Counted from the first letter of the stretch, positions 1 through 10,842 are shown. The stretch is DNA of 32,866 bases from Prevotellaceae bacterium (GCA_031260925.1 JAISKN010000290.1:1-32866); one strand, 5' to 3'. Notes: a model not told the origin generated them from the sequence alone. Numbers and translations: made by a program.

Positions 1-7
1 CAGACAA

Positions 8-2392
8 TTATTTTTTTATAAATTTTAAAATTTGATTATCTATTTTTAAAAAATAAATTCCCTGCTGCAACGTACTGACATTGATTGAATTGTAAATTGT
101 AAATTGTAAATTGTAAATTGATTTCCCTGTAATATCAAATATTTGCGCATAATTATTCATTATTAATTTTTCATTATTCATTATAAATAATTCGTCAGCC
201 GCAGGGTTTGGATAAATAATAATTTTTTCACTTTCTTTTGGAGTGAAAACTGATAAAGCCGCGTTCATTGTAAAATTAAAATTTGCGCTGCACTGCGTTT
301 CTGCGCCGTTGCAGTTAATCGCTTTTACAAACCAGTTATATGTGCCGTTTGGGATATTTACAGTTGCTGATGTTTCGGTAGTTGCGGCTTTGAGCAAGCC
401 ATTAACATAAAGTTCGTAGCCCGCAATTTCTGTTAAATCGGTGCTTGCCTGCCACGAAAAAACCACATCAGAATTAGTCAAAACCGTTTCGTTGGCAGGT
501 GCGGTCAAATTGAATGCAGACGGCGCAACAACAACATCATCGCCCAAATCGGTAACTGCACAGCCCGCATTTTCCTGTTCCCAAGCGAGTGCTGACGGCG
601 GATTTTGAATATTTTGATTTACAACATTTTGAAAAGTCAAATCACAATATTTTATATTTCCTTTTGAATTATTAAAAAAAACGCCGTTGTTTTTTGCAGA
701 AAAAACATTTATATCGCGCAAATAAATCTCACTGTAATATTTGTTTCCGCTACTTATATTTATTGCGTTGTCTTTTGAATTATAGAGGTCAATCTTGTAA
801 ATAAGAAAATTTTTTAAATCGTAATTGTTTGCACTGTTGAGGTGAATTGCGCCTGCGCGGCTTCCCCACAAATCGCCCGAAATGCCGCGCGTACCTGATG
901 CACAACCGCCATTATAAACCGAAATGTCGTGCATTTCGCAAAAACCGTCTGCACTGAAAGGCGAGCCTGCAAAGTCGCAGGTAGCGCGCAAACCTGCCTC
1001 CAATCCGTCTATGATTACTATATTGTGCGCCTTGTTTTGCTTTCCGCCGAAAAAGCCGAGCGAAGAGGCACGCCAATTATTTTCGGCAGTGCAATAACGG
1101 AAAGTGTTGTTTATACATTCGCGGTTACTTCTTGACCAAGTAGCCATATCGTCATCGCCATTGTTGCGGAACAAACAATGTTCAACAATGCTGTTTTTTG
1201 TGCCGTAACTCAGATTTATTCCGTCTGCATAGTTATTTGCAAAACGGCAATTTTGCACTAAAAGATTTTCCGCGCCGTCTATCCACGCCCCACACTCAAA
1301 ATGCTCTGCACGAACATTTTTTACAACACAATCAACAGCCGCTGTGCCGCCAAAAATGGCTTTGCCAACCTGATTTGACGTATTGTTGTTATAATAACGC
1401 TTATTATTTATTGTATTGAGCGAAAGCCCTTCTATTACAACATTTGCGGTATTAAGTTTAATTCCGCGCCTGTTGTAAGTATTCGAGCGGTCAGACGAGG
1501 CATTAAAAAAAAGTTCGGTATGCCACATTCCCGCACCAATAATTTTTGTTCCGTTTGTGGTAATATCTATCGAATAGGCACTTTCAAATGTACCTTCGGG
1601 AATATAAATTGTTTTTCCTCTGTTGGTACTGATAAAATCATTAACAGCACCGTCTGTTGCAGGGTTGTAGGCAATTTTATCTACGTCTGTAATGTCGGAA
1701 AACAGCACAGGCGCAGGAACATTTTCCAATTCTACAAAATCAATAGTGTATGGAGTTAAATTATTATCTGTTTTTCTAATTTCAAAAATAGCACCTGCGG
1801 GAATTTTTTGAGCAAGTTTTATATGAATTTCATCAAAACGCATTCGAGCAAATTTTTCAGTATTTGTCAATGAGCCGGGTTTATTGTCTGCAATATTTGG
1901 GTTGCTGTTTGAAAAATATTGCCAAGCCCAATAAGAATCAAGCGTGATATTCTGCACAAAATTATTATTAACATACAGAGCAACCGTTCCTCGAATACCT
2001 GCGCCGTGTGTTACATAAACCGTGTCCCATACGTCTGTGCCTGCGGAATAATAGGGCAAAGTGTCGGTTTGTACGCTGTCGGGCAACGAAAAACGAATTG
2101 TCAAGCCGTCTGCCTGTTGCTCATTTGTCCATTGCACAAAATCGCCCTGCTCAACCAACTGCACCGCGCTTTGATTGCTCGCCTCGCTTTGCACTGCACT
2201 TTGATTGAATGTTGGCAGCAGAATTACGCCGTTTGTTGTGCAACGCTGCACACAATTACCAGCCTCTGCCTCGTAGCGCAAAAATGGGCGGTCGTAATAA
2301 CCGCGCTGAATGGCATCATCAGCAAAAACAACCGATTGCGCACTTACCAAAAGCGGCAAAAAAAGTATAAATATTGATAAAAGTTTTTTCAT
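8..2392 (-). CDS. Secreted right-handed parallel beta-helix (pectate-lyase-like) protein with fibronectin-like segment and T9SS type A C-terminal sorting domain
   Basis: 794 aa ORF; signal peptide MKKLLSIFILFLPLLVSAQ; beta-helix-like repeats (VVKNVRAEHFECGAWIDGAENLLVQNCRFANNYADGINL); C-terminus IIIYPNPAADELFI...GIYFLKIDNQILKFIKK typical of T9SS type A. Confidence 0.85.
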   Translation of the reverse strand: MKKLLSIFILFLPLLVSAQSVVFADDAIQRGYYDRPFLRYEAEAGNCVQRCTTNGVILLPTFNQSAVQSEASNQSAVQLVEQGDFVQWTNEQQADGLTIRFSLPDSVQTDTLPYYSAGTDVWDTVYVTHGAGIRGTVALYVNNNFVQNITLDSYWAWQYFSNSNPNIADNKPGSLTNTEKFARMRFDEIHIKLAQKIPAGAIFEIRKTDNNLTPYTIDFVELENVPAPVLFSDITDVDKIAYNPATDGAVNDFISTNRGKTIYIPEGTFESAYSIDITTNGTKIIGAGMWHTELFFNASSDRSNTYNRRGIKLNTANVVIEGLSLNTINNKRYYNNNTSNQVGKAIFGGTAAVDCVVKNVRAEHFECGAWIDGAENLLVQNCRFANNYADGINLSYGTKNSIVEHCLFRNNGDDDMATWSRSNRECINNTFRYCTAENNWRASSLGFFGGKQNKAHNIVIIDGLEAGLRATCDFAGSPFSADGFCEMHDISVYNGGCASGTRGISGDLWGSRAGAIHLNSANNYDLKNFLIYKIDLYNSKDNAINISSGNKYYSEIYLRDINVFSAKNNGVFFNNSKGNIKYCDLTFQNVVNQNIQNPPSALAWEQENAGCAVTDLGDDVVVAPSAFNLTAPANETVLTNSDVVFSWQASTDLTEIAGYELYVNGLLKAATTETSATVNIPNGTYNWFVKAINCNGAETQCSANFNFTMNAALSVFTPKESEKIIIYPNPAADELFIMNNEKLIMNNYAQIFDITGKSIYNLQFTIYNSINVSTLQQGIYFLKIDNQILKFIKK
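89..120. repeat. Heptanucleotide tandem repeat (ATTGTAA)n, about 4.5 copies, inside the T9SS C-terminal domain
   Basis: attgtaa attgtaa attgtaa attgtaa attg read directly. Confidence 0.95.
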
Positions 2393-2431
2393 TATGTAAA
2401 AATATCTTTTTTAATGTATCCGCTTATTGTA

Positions 2432-3748
2432 TTATTTTATTGCATTTCCAATTGCATAAAGCGGATAAATTTGTATATTATCGAATTTTCCAAAATTTTC
2501 CAGCGAAGTACGAATACCGTATTTTCTGTTTTTTTCTTTAAGAAACAAAAACATACTTTGCATCGAACCTTTTGTACCTGATTTAACCTCAACAGGTACA
2601 ATATTTTCCCCTCTTTGTATCACAAAATCTACTTCTGCCGAACTTCCATCTCTCTCTCGCCGCCAATAATAGAGGTCAGAAGGAGAATTTGCAGGCGTTG
2701 ATTTTTTAAGTTCCGTTGCCGCAAAAAGTTCTGCCAATGCACCTTTGTTTATATTGTCAAAATTATCGGCGTTTAATATTTGCGCAATATCAAGTTTCAA
2801 ATATCGTTGATAAATACCGACATCAAAAAGCATAAACTTGCGGTATTTTGTATTGATTTCTGCACCTAATGGCAGTCCATTTGCCGATGTGTGCGTAACA
2901 GGATAAATTAAACCAGCCATTTCGAGCATTTCGAGGCACTCTTTTATCTGTAAATGGTTTAGTTCCTGTATATTAGACAGTACAAACTTGCCGCCTGTTT
3001 GCTGAATTACAGCATTAAAAACCTCCCTTAAACGCAAAACAGACACTTTTTCTTTATATTTGGCAAAATCATCATACAAAGTATTTGTTAAATCATCTAA
3101 TATTTGCTGACAATCAAGCAACGAACCGCTATTAACATACTCTGCAACTACTTCCGGCATTCCGCCAACAAGTAAAAAATGTTTAAGTTGTTCAACACAT
3201 TTTTTGTGCATTGCTTCCGAAAATTCTGTTTCGGACGTTGCCTGTTGCACTTTGTCTGCCAAAACCTCAAAATCGTTTGCCCGCAAAAATTCGTTAAACG
3301 AAAGCGGATACATCCACAAAGAACGTATTCTGCCGACACCAAACGAAGGTATCTGTTGCAGTGCAAATTCCAAAAGCGACCCAGCCGCCACAACGTGCAA
3401 TTCCTGCATTTCTTCATAAAAATAGCGTAATGCCGATATTGCAGGAATACAATTTTGTATTTCGTCTAAAAACAAAAGTGTTTCGCCTGCAACAATTTTT
3501 ACTCCGAATATTGCCGACAATTCTTCACAGATTAATTTTGGTGAAGAATGTTTTTCAAAAATTTCTTTTGCCGTTTTAAAATCTTTGTGTTCAAAATTTA
3601 TTTCCACAAAATTTTCAAAAATTTTGCCTAATTCCCTTACAGAAGACGATTTGCCAACCTGTCGTGCGCCCCGCAACAATAGCGGCTTACGATTTTTTGC
3701 CGTTTTCCAAGACGCTAACTCATTATCTATTTGTCGTTTTATATACAT
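2432..3748 (-). CDS. ATPase of the AAA_14/DUF4143 family
   Basis: 438 aa; Walker A-like LLLRGARQVGKSSSVREL, Walker B-like LLFLDEIQ, C-terminal YYWRRERDGSSAEVDFVI..VEVKSG. Confidence 0.9.
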   Translation of the reverse strand: MYIKRQIDNELASWKTAKNRKPLLLRGARQVGKSSSVRELGKIFENFVEINFEHKDFKTAKEIFEKHSSPKLICEELSAIFGVKIVAGETLLFLDEIQNCIPAISALRYFYEEMQELHVVAAGSLLEFALQQIPSFGVGRIRSLWMYPLSFNEFLRANDFEVLADKVQQATSETEFSEAMHKKCVEQLKHFLLVGGMPEVVAEYVNSGSLLDCQQILDDLTNTLYDDFAKYKEKVSVLRLREVFNAVIQQTGGKFVLSNIQELNHLQIKECLEMLEMAGLIYPVTHTSANGLPLGAEINTKYRKFMLFDVGIYQRYLKLDIAQILNADNFDNINKGALAELFAATELKKSTPANSPSDLYYWRRERDGSSAEVDFVIQRGENIVPVEVKSGTKGSMQSMFLFLKEKNRKYGIRTSLENFGKFDNIQIYPLYAIGNAIK

Positions 3749-3799
3749 AACTCAATTTTTTATTATATTTTTCGGCTGCAAAGATAATATTTTTTTTAG

Positions 3800-3849
3800 A
3801 AAATGACGGCAATAATTGTAATAAATTTCAAAAAATGACGGCAATAATT
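3800..3849. repeat. Short direct repeat AAAATGACGGCAATAATT, two copies with 32 bp period
   Basis: Identical 18-mers at 3800-3817 and 3832-3849. Confidence 0.85.
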
Positions 3850-3876
3850 TTAAAAAAACACCTGTTTTTTTAAACA

Positions 3877-5511
3877 CTAATTAACTTTCACGTTGCATTC
3901 GGCAGTTTTGCTTCCGTCTTCTGTTGTAACAGTAATTTTAGCATTGCCTTTCGCTAATGCCATTACTACACCCGAATTACTTACTCGTGCCACATTATTA
4001 TCACTGCTAACCCAAGTAAATTTTTGGTTTGACGCATTTGACGGTAATATTGTTGCAGTTAATTGTTCTGAGTCACCAATAGAAAAAACGATGTTTGTTT
4101 TATCAAGTGTTACGCCTGTTACTGCAATGTATGGCGCAACTGTAACTTCACAAGTTGCTGTTAAACCATTGTGAGTAGTGGCTATTACGTTGGCAATACC
4201 TGCTTTTTTTGCTACAATTTTACCTGTAATACTATCAAGAGTAATAATTGTGTCAGTACCTATAATTGCATCTGCGCTTGTCCATTTTACAGTTTTATAC
4301 GATGCTGTATCGGGTGTAACCGTTGCCGTCAATGTTGCATTTTGAGTAACATATAAATCAAGCATTATTTTGTCCAAACTTACACTTTCAGCATCTACAA
4401 ATAAAACTATTATTTCACATTCCGCCATTTTATTTCCATCTTTTGTTTTTACAGTAATAATTGTAGTGTCCGCATCAAATGTTTCCGTATTTGGGGAAAC
4501 TGCTTTTACTAAACCCACGTTACTTACAGTTGCGACAGCAGGTTTGCTGCTTGTCCATATTAAATCGGTATAAGATGCGTTCTCAGGCAAAACAGATGCA
4601 AAAAGAGCATAAGTTTGTCCTTTATAGAGAGTAATAGTTGTATTAGTCTGCAAACTTACACTTTCCACAGCAACATAAGGCTTGCGAACAAGGCGAAACC
4701 CTACAAATGGGCTGCGCTCTGTTGATGAAATATTGCCTTTTGCAGCAACGCGGCAAGTGCTATCTGCGTTCATTACCGAGCCGCCACGAATAACGTGATT
4801 ACTACCACTTGCTGGACCTTTTGGGTTTAAATATACGCTGTCCTTGTATGTTGCTCCTGCAAAATCAAGACATATTTCGCTCATATTTCCGCTCATATCA
4901 AACAAACCGAGTTCATTTGCTGTTTTTCCACCTACAATATGGGCTCTTCTGCCTGTTTCGAATGCTTCACAGTAAATAATACTTGAGTTTTCTTTATACC
5001 ACGCAAGGTTATCAATTTCATTTCCGCCACTGTAAATATTACTTTGGCTTAATTTTCCACCACGCGCTGCATATTCCCATTCCGACTCGGTTGGCAATGA
5101 ATAAACGTATTCGCTTTGATTTGCATTAAGTTTTGAAATAAATTTTTGAATATCATCAAAACTAACGCGATAGGCAGGAAAATTATTTCCCCAACCGTAA
5201 GCATTATTCCAAGTGTCGTGTCCTTCGTCTCCCATCACTTGCTCCCACTGCGCTTGAGTAATTTCATACTTGCTAATTGAAAATGTATCTAAAAATACAG
5301 TGTGTTGAGTTTCATTGCTAAATCTGCCTGTTTCGGTTTCGGCACTGCCCATTATAAAGGTGCCACCATCTACGAGCACAAATTCCAAACCGAGTGGGTC
5401 GGAAGTATCAAACTTGTCGCAAGGGTCGATTGATTGTAGCGGCGGGTATTCGCAACTCGAAAAAAGCACAAGTGATATGCAAAAAATAATAACATTTAAT
5501 AATTTTTTCAT
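3877..5511 (-). CDS. Lipoprotein with SUMF1/FGE-sulfatase-like domain and three bacterial Ig-like (BIG2) repeats
   Basis: Lipobox-like LVLFSSCEYPP; LPTESEWEYAARGG, GLFDMSGNMSEICLD, FVGFRLVRK; three repeats of the type VSLDK...LTATVTPDTASYKTVKWTS. Confidence 0.85.
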   Translation of the reverse strand: MKKLLNVIIFCISLVLFSSCEYPPLQSIDPCDKFDTSDPLGLEFVLVDGGTFIMGSAETETGRFSNETQHTVFLDTFSISKYEITQAQWEQVMGDEGHDTWNNAYGWGNNFPAYRVSFDDIQKFISKLNANQSEYVYSLPTESEWEYAARGGKLSQSNIYSGGNEIDNLAWYKENSSIIYCEAFETGRRAHIVGGKTANELGLFDMSGNMSEICLDFAGATYKDSVYLNPKGPASGSNHVIRGGSVMNADSTCRVAAKGNISSTERSPFVGFRLVRKPYVAVESVSLQTNTTITLYKGQTYALFASVLPENASYTDLIWTSSKPAVATVSNVGLVKAVSPNTETFDADTTIITVKTKDGNKMAECEIIVLFVDAESVSLDKIMLDLYVTQNATLTATVTPDTASYKTVKWTSADAIIGTDTIITLDSITGKIVAKKAGIANVIATTHNGLTATCEVTVAPYIAVTGVTLDKTNIVFSIGDSEQLTATILPSNASNQKFTWVSSDNNVARVSNSGVVMALAKGNAKITVTTEDGSKTAECNVKVN

Positions 5512-5620
5512 AAAAAATTTAGTTTAAGAATTAATAATTTGATTTGGTTGATATTAAATTTAATAATATATATAATAGCACAGATTACAAAATTGTATCA
5601 GTAAAAATTTTTATTTACAA

Positions 5621-7498
5621 TCAATAACCATCTGACTGTTCCAAATTTTTATTGCGGTCAAGTTCCAACTGCGGAATTGGCTGGACATAATAGGCATTGC
5701 CTCTAAATTGAAGATTGGTTGCCCCCATTAGCACATTTTTATAAATTTTAACCTCATTTTCTTGCAATTTCCAACGGCGAACGTCCCACCACCATTGCCC
5801 TTCAGCAAAGAGTTCAGCCCAACGCTCATATTTTATTACGTCATTTGCAAGAATATCAGTCGGGTCAAATGCCTTTGTGCGCGCACCCAAACTTGCATAA
5901 TCAACAGGCGAAGGAGCGTTCGGGTCATAGCCATAAGCGCGGCGATGAACTTTATTTACATATTCCAAAGCAGTGGCATCATCACCCAAGTTGTGCATAC
6001 ATTCAGCATAAAGCAAATAAATATCAGCCAAACGAACAACAGGAATATTTGCATCGCTACTACGGTTTTTGCAGTGTTCAATCAAACTGCCCGTTTTCGC
6101 TGCTAATTCTATTCCGTTAAGGTTTGTGAATTTTTTATGCCACCAGCCCATTATAGAAGTGCGGTCAATGCCGCCAACAGGCGCAGCGCGTCCATAAAAA
6201 GTAGTTCTGCCTTTGTCGTCAATACCTTTATCTACCCAAGGTTGCGCAGCACAAACTGTTAAACGCGGGTCACAGGCTGCTCGCAAATCTAAACTGTTTT
6301 GATAATAATCATCATCTGTCATTTTATACGGGTAATTATCTGTTGTAATTGCCTCTGCAGGATTAAACGCAGGGTTAAGTATAAGCAGCGGCACTGTGTC
6401 TATATCAAAGCCAAAACGTCTGATATTAGCATCGTGTATAAAATTATTTTCATAACCTCCTAAATTTATTACTCCACTTGGAAAATTATACGTTCCATTG
6501 GTAGCATTCCAAGGGTCTGACACATTTGCAATTTTAATATCCAAATTAACAAATGTCGGTCCAAAAACCACAGGCATACCGCTCCCCATTGTGTAAGTAC
6601 TCCAAGGTCCGTCTTGATTAGGGTTATTTATCATATCAAGTTCATACAGCGATTCAGAGTTAAATTCGTTTGCCTCGTATGGACTGCCATAAAACATTTT
6701 TTCATAGACATCAAAAGAGACTAAACTTTTTCCGCTTTCATCAAAAATGGTGTCCATTTGCAGTTTTGCTTCTTGCCAATAACCATTACTGCTTGTTGCG
6801 CCCTGCATATAAACTTTTGCCAACAGCCCTCTTGCCGCCCATTCATCAGCGCGATACTTATCATTATGCCCTTTTAATAACTTAATTGCTGCCTTCAAAT
6901 CTTCCGCCATAAAAGCGTAACATTCGCCAGTTGTATTGCGCGGAATAGACATTTCGGCTACATTGGCAGGCGATTTTCTAAAAATCGGCAAGCCTCTTCC
7001 ATTTACATTGTCTATTTCATAAAAAATCTGTCCGTGCCAATAACTAAAAGCCCTAAAAAACAATGCCTGTCCAAAAATATAATCCAAAGCCGTATGTTCG
7101 TTTGCAGGTGCATTAGAACGGTATTTTTCCACTCCTGCCATTGCCTCATTAGCAGCGCGAATTGTTTTGAATATATCAATATAAGTCTGCGATAAATTGA
7201 TATTATTCACGTCTGTATGGTTTTCTATGACGTAAGTTCTGTCGCCGAATGCACCAAAAAGGTCTGACGTGTGGTCAAAAAGGTACAATTCATAAGGGAA
7301 CCACAACCAAGTATATAAGCCAGGTCTGTGAGTGCCTGCGTAGCAGGTAGTGAGCAGTCCTTCGCACTGTTCCAACGTTACAGGAAAATTATCGGTATTA
7401 ATAGTTCCCGGGTTGTTTATCGTGAGAAAATCGTTACAGCCTGCAAGCGTAAAAACCGCTGCAAAAACGATAACCAAATTTTTTATTCTGTTTTTCAT
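5621..7498 (-). CDS. RagB/SusD family nutrient-uptake outer membrane lipoprotein
   Basis: 625 aa; lipobox LAGCNDFLTINNPG; C-terminal YERWAELFAEGQWWWDVRRWK; adjacent to SusC. Confidence 0.93.
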   Translation of the reverse strand: MKNRIKNLVIVFAAVFTLAGCNDFLTINNPGTINTDNFPVTLEQCEGLLTTCYAGTHRPGLYTWLWFPYELYLFDHTSDLFGAFGDRTYVIENHTDVNNINLSQTYIDIFKTIRAANEAMAGVEKYRSNAPANEHTALDYIFGQALFFRAFSYWHGQIFYEIDNVNGRGLPIFRKSPANVAEMSIPRNTTGECYAFMAEDLKAAIKLLKGHNDKYRADEWAARGLLAKVYMQGATSSNGYWQEAKLQMDTIFDESGKSLVSFDVYEKMFYGSPYEANEFNSESLYELDMINNPNQDGPWSTYTMGSGMPVVFGPTFVNLDIKIANVSDPWNATNGTYNFPSGVINLGGYENNFIHDANIRRFGFDIDTVPLLILNPAFNPAEAITTDNYPYKMTDDDYYQNSLDLRAACDPRLTVCAAQPWVDKGIDDKGRTTFYGRAAPVGGIDRTSIMGWWHKKFTNLNGIELAAKTGSLIEHCKNRSSDANIPVVRLADIYLLYAECMHNLGDDATALEYVNKVHRRAYGYDPNAPSPVDYASLGARTKAFDPTDILANDVIKYERWAELFAEGQWWWDVRRWKLQENEVKIYKNVLMGATNLQFRGNAYYVQPIPQLELDRNKNLEQSDGY

Positions 7499-7542
7499 AT
7501 TTTTTTAATTTTAAAAAGTTAATTATAAATTATTTTTTTATT

Positions 7543-10500
7543 TTAAAATGTTAAATCAATACCGAAAGAAAATAATCTTGACGGCAAATAACGGTTATAA
7601 GTATCTACTCCGCGCTGCATCGAAGTTGAAGCACCGCTTACAGGGTCTTTTGTTTCGCCAATTTCGGGGTCAATACCTGTGTATTTTGTGATTGTGAAAA
7701 GATTTTGCGCGCTCATATAAATGCGGAGTTGCTGCATTTTTATTTTTTTCAAAGCCTTTTGCGGCAATGTATAACCAATAACAAGATTTTTGAGTTTCAG
7801 ATAATCGCCTTTTTCCACAAAATATGAGGAAATCTGACTGTAATTTTTATTGCAGTCGCCATCACCATACCAAAATAGGCGTCCGCTTGACAGCGTTTGC
7901 CAATAACCTACGCGAGGCTGGTTGGTCAAGCCATTTTCGCCAAGAAACGAGGCATTAAAGAAATCTGCCGTTGTATTTTCACCAGAAAAACTTTGCGTAT
8001 AGGTTTTAACAGCGTTAAAAATATCAAAACCGAATGCGCCCTGAAAATTCATACTCAAATCTATGCCTTTAAATTCAAAAGCGAGGTTTAAACCCAAAAT
8101 TGCTTTAGGCCAAGGATTACCGATAAAAGTACGGTCGGCATCAGTAATTCTGCCGTCTCCATTAATATCTGCATAAATTAAATCGCCCACGCCTGTTCTT
8201 TCTTCCTGATAATGTGATACCAAACCGCCTGTTTTTTCAAATGCGCTTCGATTGTAGTCATCAACCTGCTCTTGTGTTGCAAATATTCCATTAACTTTAT
8301 AACCGTAGAAAAGAGCCACAGGGTAACCGTCTGCTGTGCGGTTTGACGATTGGTTGCCCCAACCATACAATATAGCATCGTATGGTTTGCCTTCTCCCTC
8401 GACTTCTGCAAAGTTTTTCATCACATTTTTATTAAATGAGCCATTTACGCCGATAGAATATTTTAAGCCAAAAGATGTTTTATCTGCCCAAGTTACGGAT
8501 ATTTCGTGTCCTGTATTTTGCATTTGCCCTGCGTTGGTCATAATTCCTCCAAGCATTTGGTCGGTTATTGTGGCATAATAACCGTTTGGACCTCTTACTC
8601 CGCTTGTGAGCGGCACCTGCTGCGAATAGAGCATACCCGATGTTTGACGGTTGTAATAATCGTATGTAATGTTTAATCTTTGTTTCAGAAAAGCAAAATC
8701 AACGCCAAAATCCAGTTGATGTACAGATTCCCACCTTATATTTTCATTTGGGTGAGCAAGCAGTTCAAACCCATAAGTTTCCTTATCTCCAAAAGTATAT
8801 TTAACTTCAGCATTGGTTATTTCTGCGGAATACAAGAACTGTGGTATTTGGTCATTGCCCAAAATACCGTAACTTGCGCGAATTTTAGCATTATCAAGCC
8901 AATCAAGATTATCTTTGATAAATTTTTCTTCGCTTAAACGCCAGCCAACATTTACAGAAGGAAAAAGTCCCCATTTGTTGCGCGGTCCGAATTTATCAGA
9001 ACCGTCATAACGAAGATTTGCAGTAAGGAGATATTTGCCTGCATAAGAATAGTTTATTCGTCCAAAAAACGATGCTACACGATTGCGCCAACGTCCGTCC
9101 CACGCTTTTTTATCGTATGCGCTGCCTGACAAATTTACAGTTTCCGCAGTCGGCACAGGAAATCCAATTGCATTAATATCTACTCCGTAACGGTCGTATT
9201 GTAAAATTTCCGTTCCAACCATTATTTTAATATTGTGGTTGCCAAGCAGTTTTTTTGTATCGTATGTTAATGTTGAGTTAAAGGTCAAATTTTGCGAAGT
9301 ATTTCCGCCTGCGTCCATAGATTTATTGGGATTTTTATCCTGTCCAAAATCATACGATTCTGTAAATCTGTTGTATGATTCGCCATAAAATTCGCCTGCA
9401 ACAGTTGTGCGCCAATCTAATCCATCAACAAACATAATATTGGCAAAAATCTGCGCATTCAAAGTATAGCCTTTGTCATAATTTGAATGATAAACCATCT
9501 CATTGCCGTAAAGATTAGTTCTGTTGGTGTTATCAGATAGTTTCCCCCAATTATCGTTTTCATCTATTGGGTCAATAATTGGGTATGAAAAAAACGGAAT
9601 AGTGTTTGCAAACTCGCCAGGACGAGATGGATTGCTTGTGCGCAAACTTCCATAAAGCGATTCTCCTATTGTTATATGTTTATTAAATGAATATTCAAGG
9701 CTGTTTCTTATAGAAAAGCGTTTTGCCCAAGTATCAATAAAAGTTCCTTTTTCACCGTAATAACTACCTGAAAGATAAAATTTTATTTTTTGATTTCCGC
9801 CCGAAACAGCAATGTTGTATTCCTGCTCAATGCCTGTGCCGTAGAGTAGTTTAAACCAATCTACATCGGGCAATTCATTAATATCGCTTACCCCATAACC
9901 TGCAAGTACTCCATCAATGCCGTTTTGGTTTGACAACCCTTTTGCTCGTATAAATTCATCTCTGTTCAAAAGTTTAATATTTGTGTTAACATTGCGTAAT
10001 CCCACGCGCGCATTGGCAGTAATAGATGCGTTGCCTGCACAATCCGTTCCTTTTCCGCCTTTTTTGGTGGTAATAAGAATAACTCCGCCTGCTGCTCTTG
10101 CACCGTAAATTGCTGCCGAGCCTGCATCTTTAAGAATTTCGATACTTTCAACATCTCGCATATTGAAGTTGAAGCCCGCACCCTGCGCTACTCCATCAAC
10201 AATATAAAGCGGTTTCATTCCATTGACAGAGCCAAGACCACGAATCATAATATCTGCCTCTTCGCCCGGTGCGCCGCTGTTTTTGGTAACCATAACGCCC
10301 GCAGCCATTCCGCCGAGAGATTCCGCTAAACTTTTTGAGGAGAAATCTTTTACATCATTTGCCCTTACAGAAGAAATTGAGCCTGTAATTTCAGAACGCT
10401 TTTGAAAACCGTAGCCAGTGGCAACTACCTCGTCAAGTTCGCGGCTGTTTGCAACAAGTGTAAAATTATAAACATCTTTGCCTGCCGACACTTTTTCTTG

Positions 10501-10749
10501 TACTTTTTCGTGTCCTGTGTAGGTAACAGAGAGTATTGCTCCGTCTGAAACGGAAAGTTGAAACTGTCCGTTGTAGTCAGTAACAGTGCCGTTGCTTGTG
10601 CCTTGTTCCAAAACGGTGGCACCAATAAGAGCCTCGTTGTTTTGGTCGGAAACTTTACCGCTGATTGTCCGTTTTTCCTGCGCCGAAACGTTCGCAATAA
10701 ACCCGCACATCACAAAGAGCAACGTAATTTTTTTTAGCGTGTTTTTCAT
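7543..10749 (-). CDS. SusC/RagA family TonB-linked outer membrane receptor
   Basis: 1068 aa; carboxypeptidase-D-like N-terminus ISGKVSDQNNEALIGATVLEQGTSNGTVTDYNGQF; plug VANSRELDEVVATGYGFQKRSEITGSIS; C-terminal YNRYLPSRLFSFGIDLTF. Confidence 0.95.
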   Translation of the reverse strand: MKNTLKKITLLFVMCGFIANVSAQEKRTISGKVSDQNNEALIGATVLEQGTSNGTVTDYNGQFQLSVSDGAILSVTYTGHEKVQEKVSAGKDVYNFTLVANSRELDEVVATGYGFQKRSEITGSISSVRANDVKDFSSKSLAESLGGMAAGVMVTKNSGAPGEEADIMIRGLGSVNGMKPLYIVDGVAQGAGFNFNMRDVESIEILKDAGSAAIYGARAAGGVILITTKKGGKGTDCAGNASITANARVGLRNVNTNIKLLNRDEFIRAKGLSNQNGIDGVLAGYGVSDINELPDVDWFKLLYGTGIEQEYNIAVSGGNQKIKFYLSGSYYGEKGTFIDTWAKRFSIRNSLEYSFNKHITIGESLYGSLRTSNPSRPGEFANTIPFFSYPIIDPIDENDNWGKLSDNTNRTNLYGNEMVYHSNYDKGYTLNAQIFANIMFVDGLDWRTTVAGEFYGESYNRFTESYDFGQDKNPNKSMDAGGNTSQNLTFNSTLTYDTKKLLGNHNIKIMVGTEILQYDRYGVDINAIGFPVPTAETVNLSGSAYDKKAWDGRWRNRVASFFGRINYSYAGKYLLTANLRYDGSDKFGPRNKWGLFPSVNVGWRLSEEKFIKDNLDWLDNAKIRASYGILGNDQIPQFLYSAEITNAEVKYTFGDKETYGFELLAHPNENIRWESVHQLDFGVDFAFLKQRLNITYDYYNRQTSGMLYSQQVPLTSGVRGPNGYYATITDQMLGGIMTNAGQMQNTGHEISVTWADKTSFGLKYSIGVNGSFNKNVMKNFAEVEGEGKPYDAILYGWGNQSSNRTADGYPVALFYGYKVNGIFATQEQVDDYNRSAFEKTGGLVSHYQEERTGVGDLIYADINGDGRITDADRTFIGNPWPKAILGLNLAFEFKGIDLSMNFQGAFGFDIFNAVKTYTQSFSGENTTADFFNASFLGENGLTNQPRVGYWQTLSSGRLFWYGDGDCNKNYSQISSYFVEKGDYLKLKNLVIGYTLPQKALKKIKMQQLRIYMSAQNLFTITKYTGIDPEIGETKDPVSGASTSMQRGVDTYNRYLPSRLFSFGIDLTF

Positions 10750-10822
10750 AATTATAAGAAACTTGTTTTTTAGTTAAAGTTATTTTTTAAAATTTTGTTT
10801 TTTGTTTATTTTGTTTTCTAAT

Positions 10823-10840
10823 TTGGCAATATAATGCCAA
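10823..10840. repeat. Short inverted repeat TTGGCA-N6-TGCCAA
   Basis: ttggcaatataatgccaa read directly, upstream of the SusC start. Confidence 0.75.
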
Positions 10841-10842
10841 TA

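Noticed and set aside
5621-10749. Novel system at the SusC/SusD pair
   Set aside because: Canonical Bacteroidota SusCD pair; ordinary architecture with no unusual features apparent.
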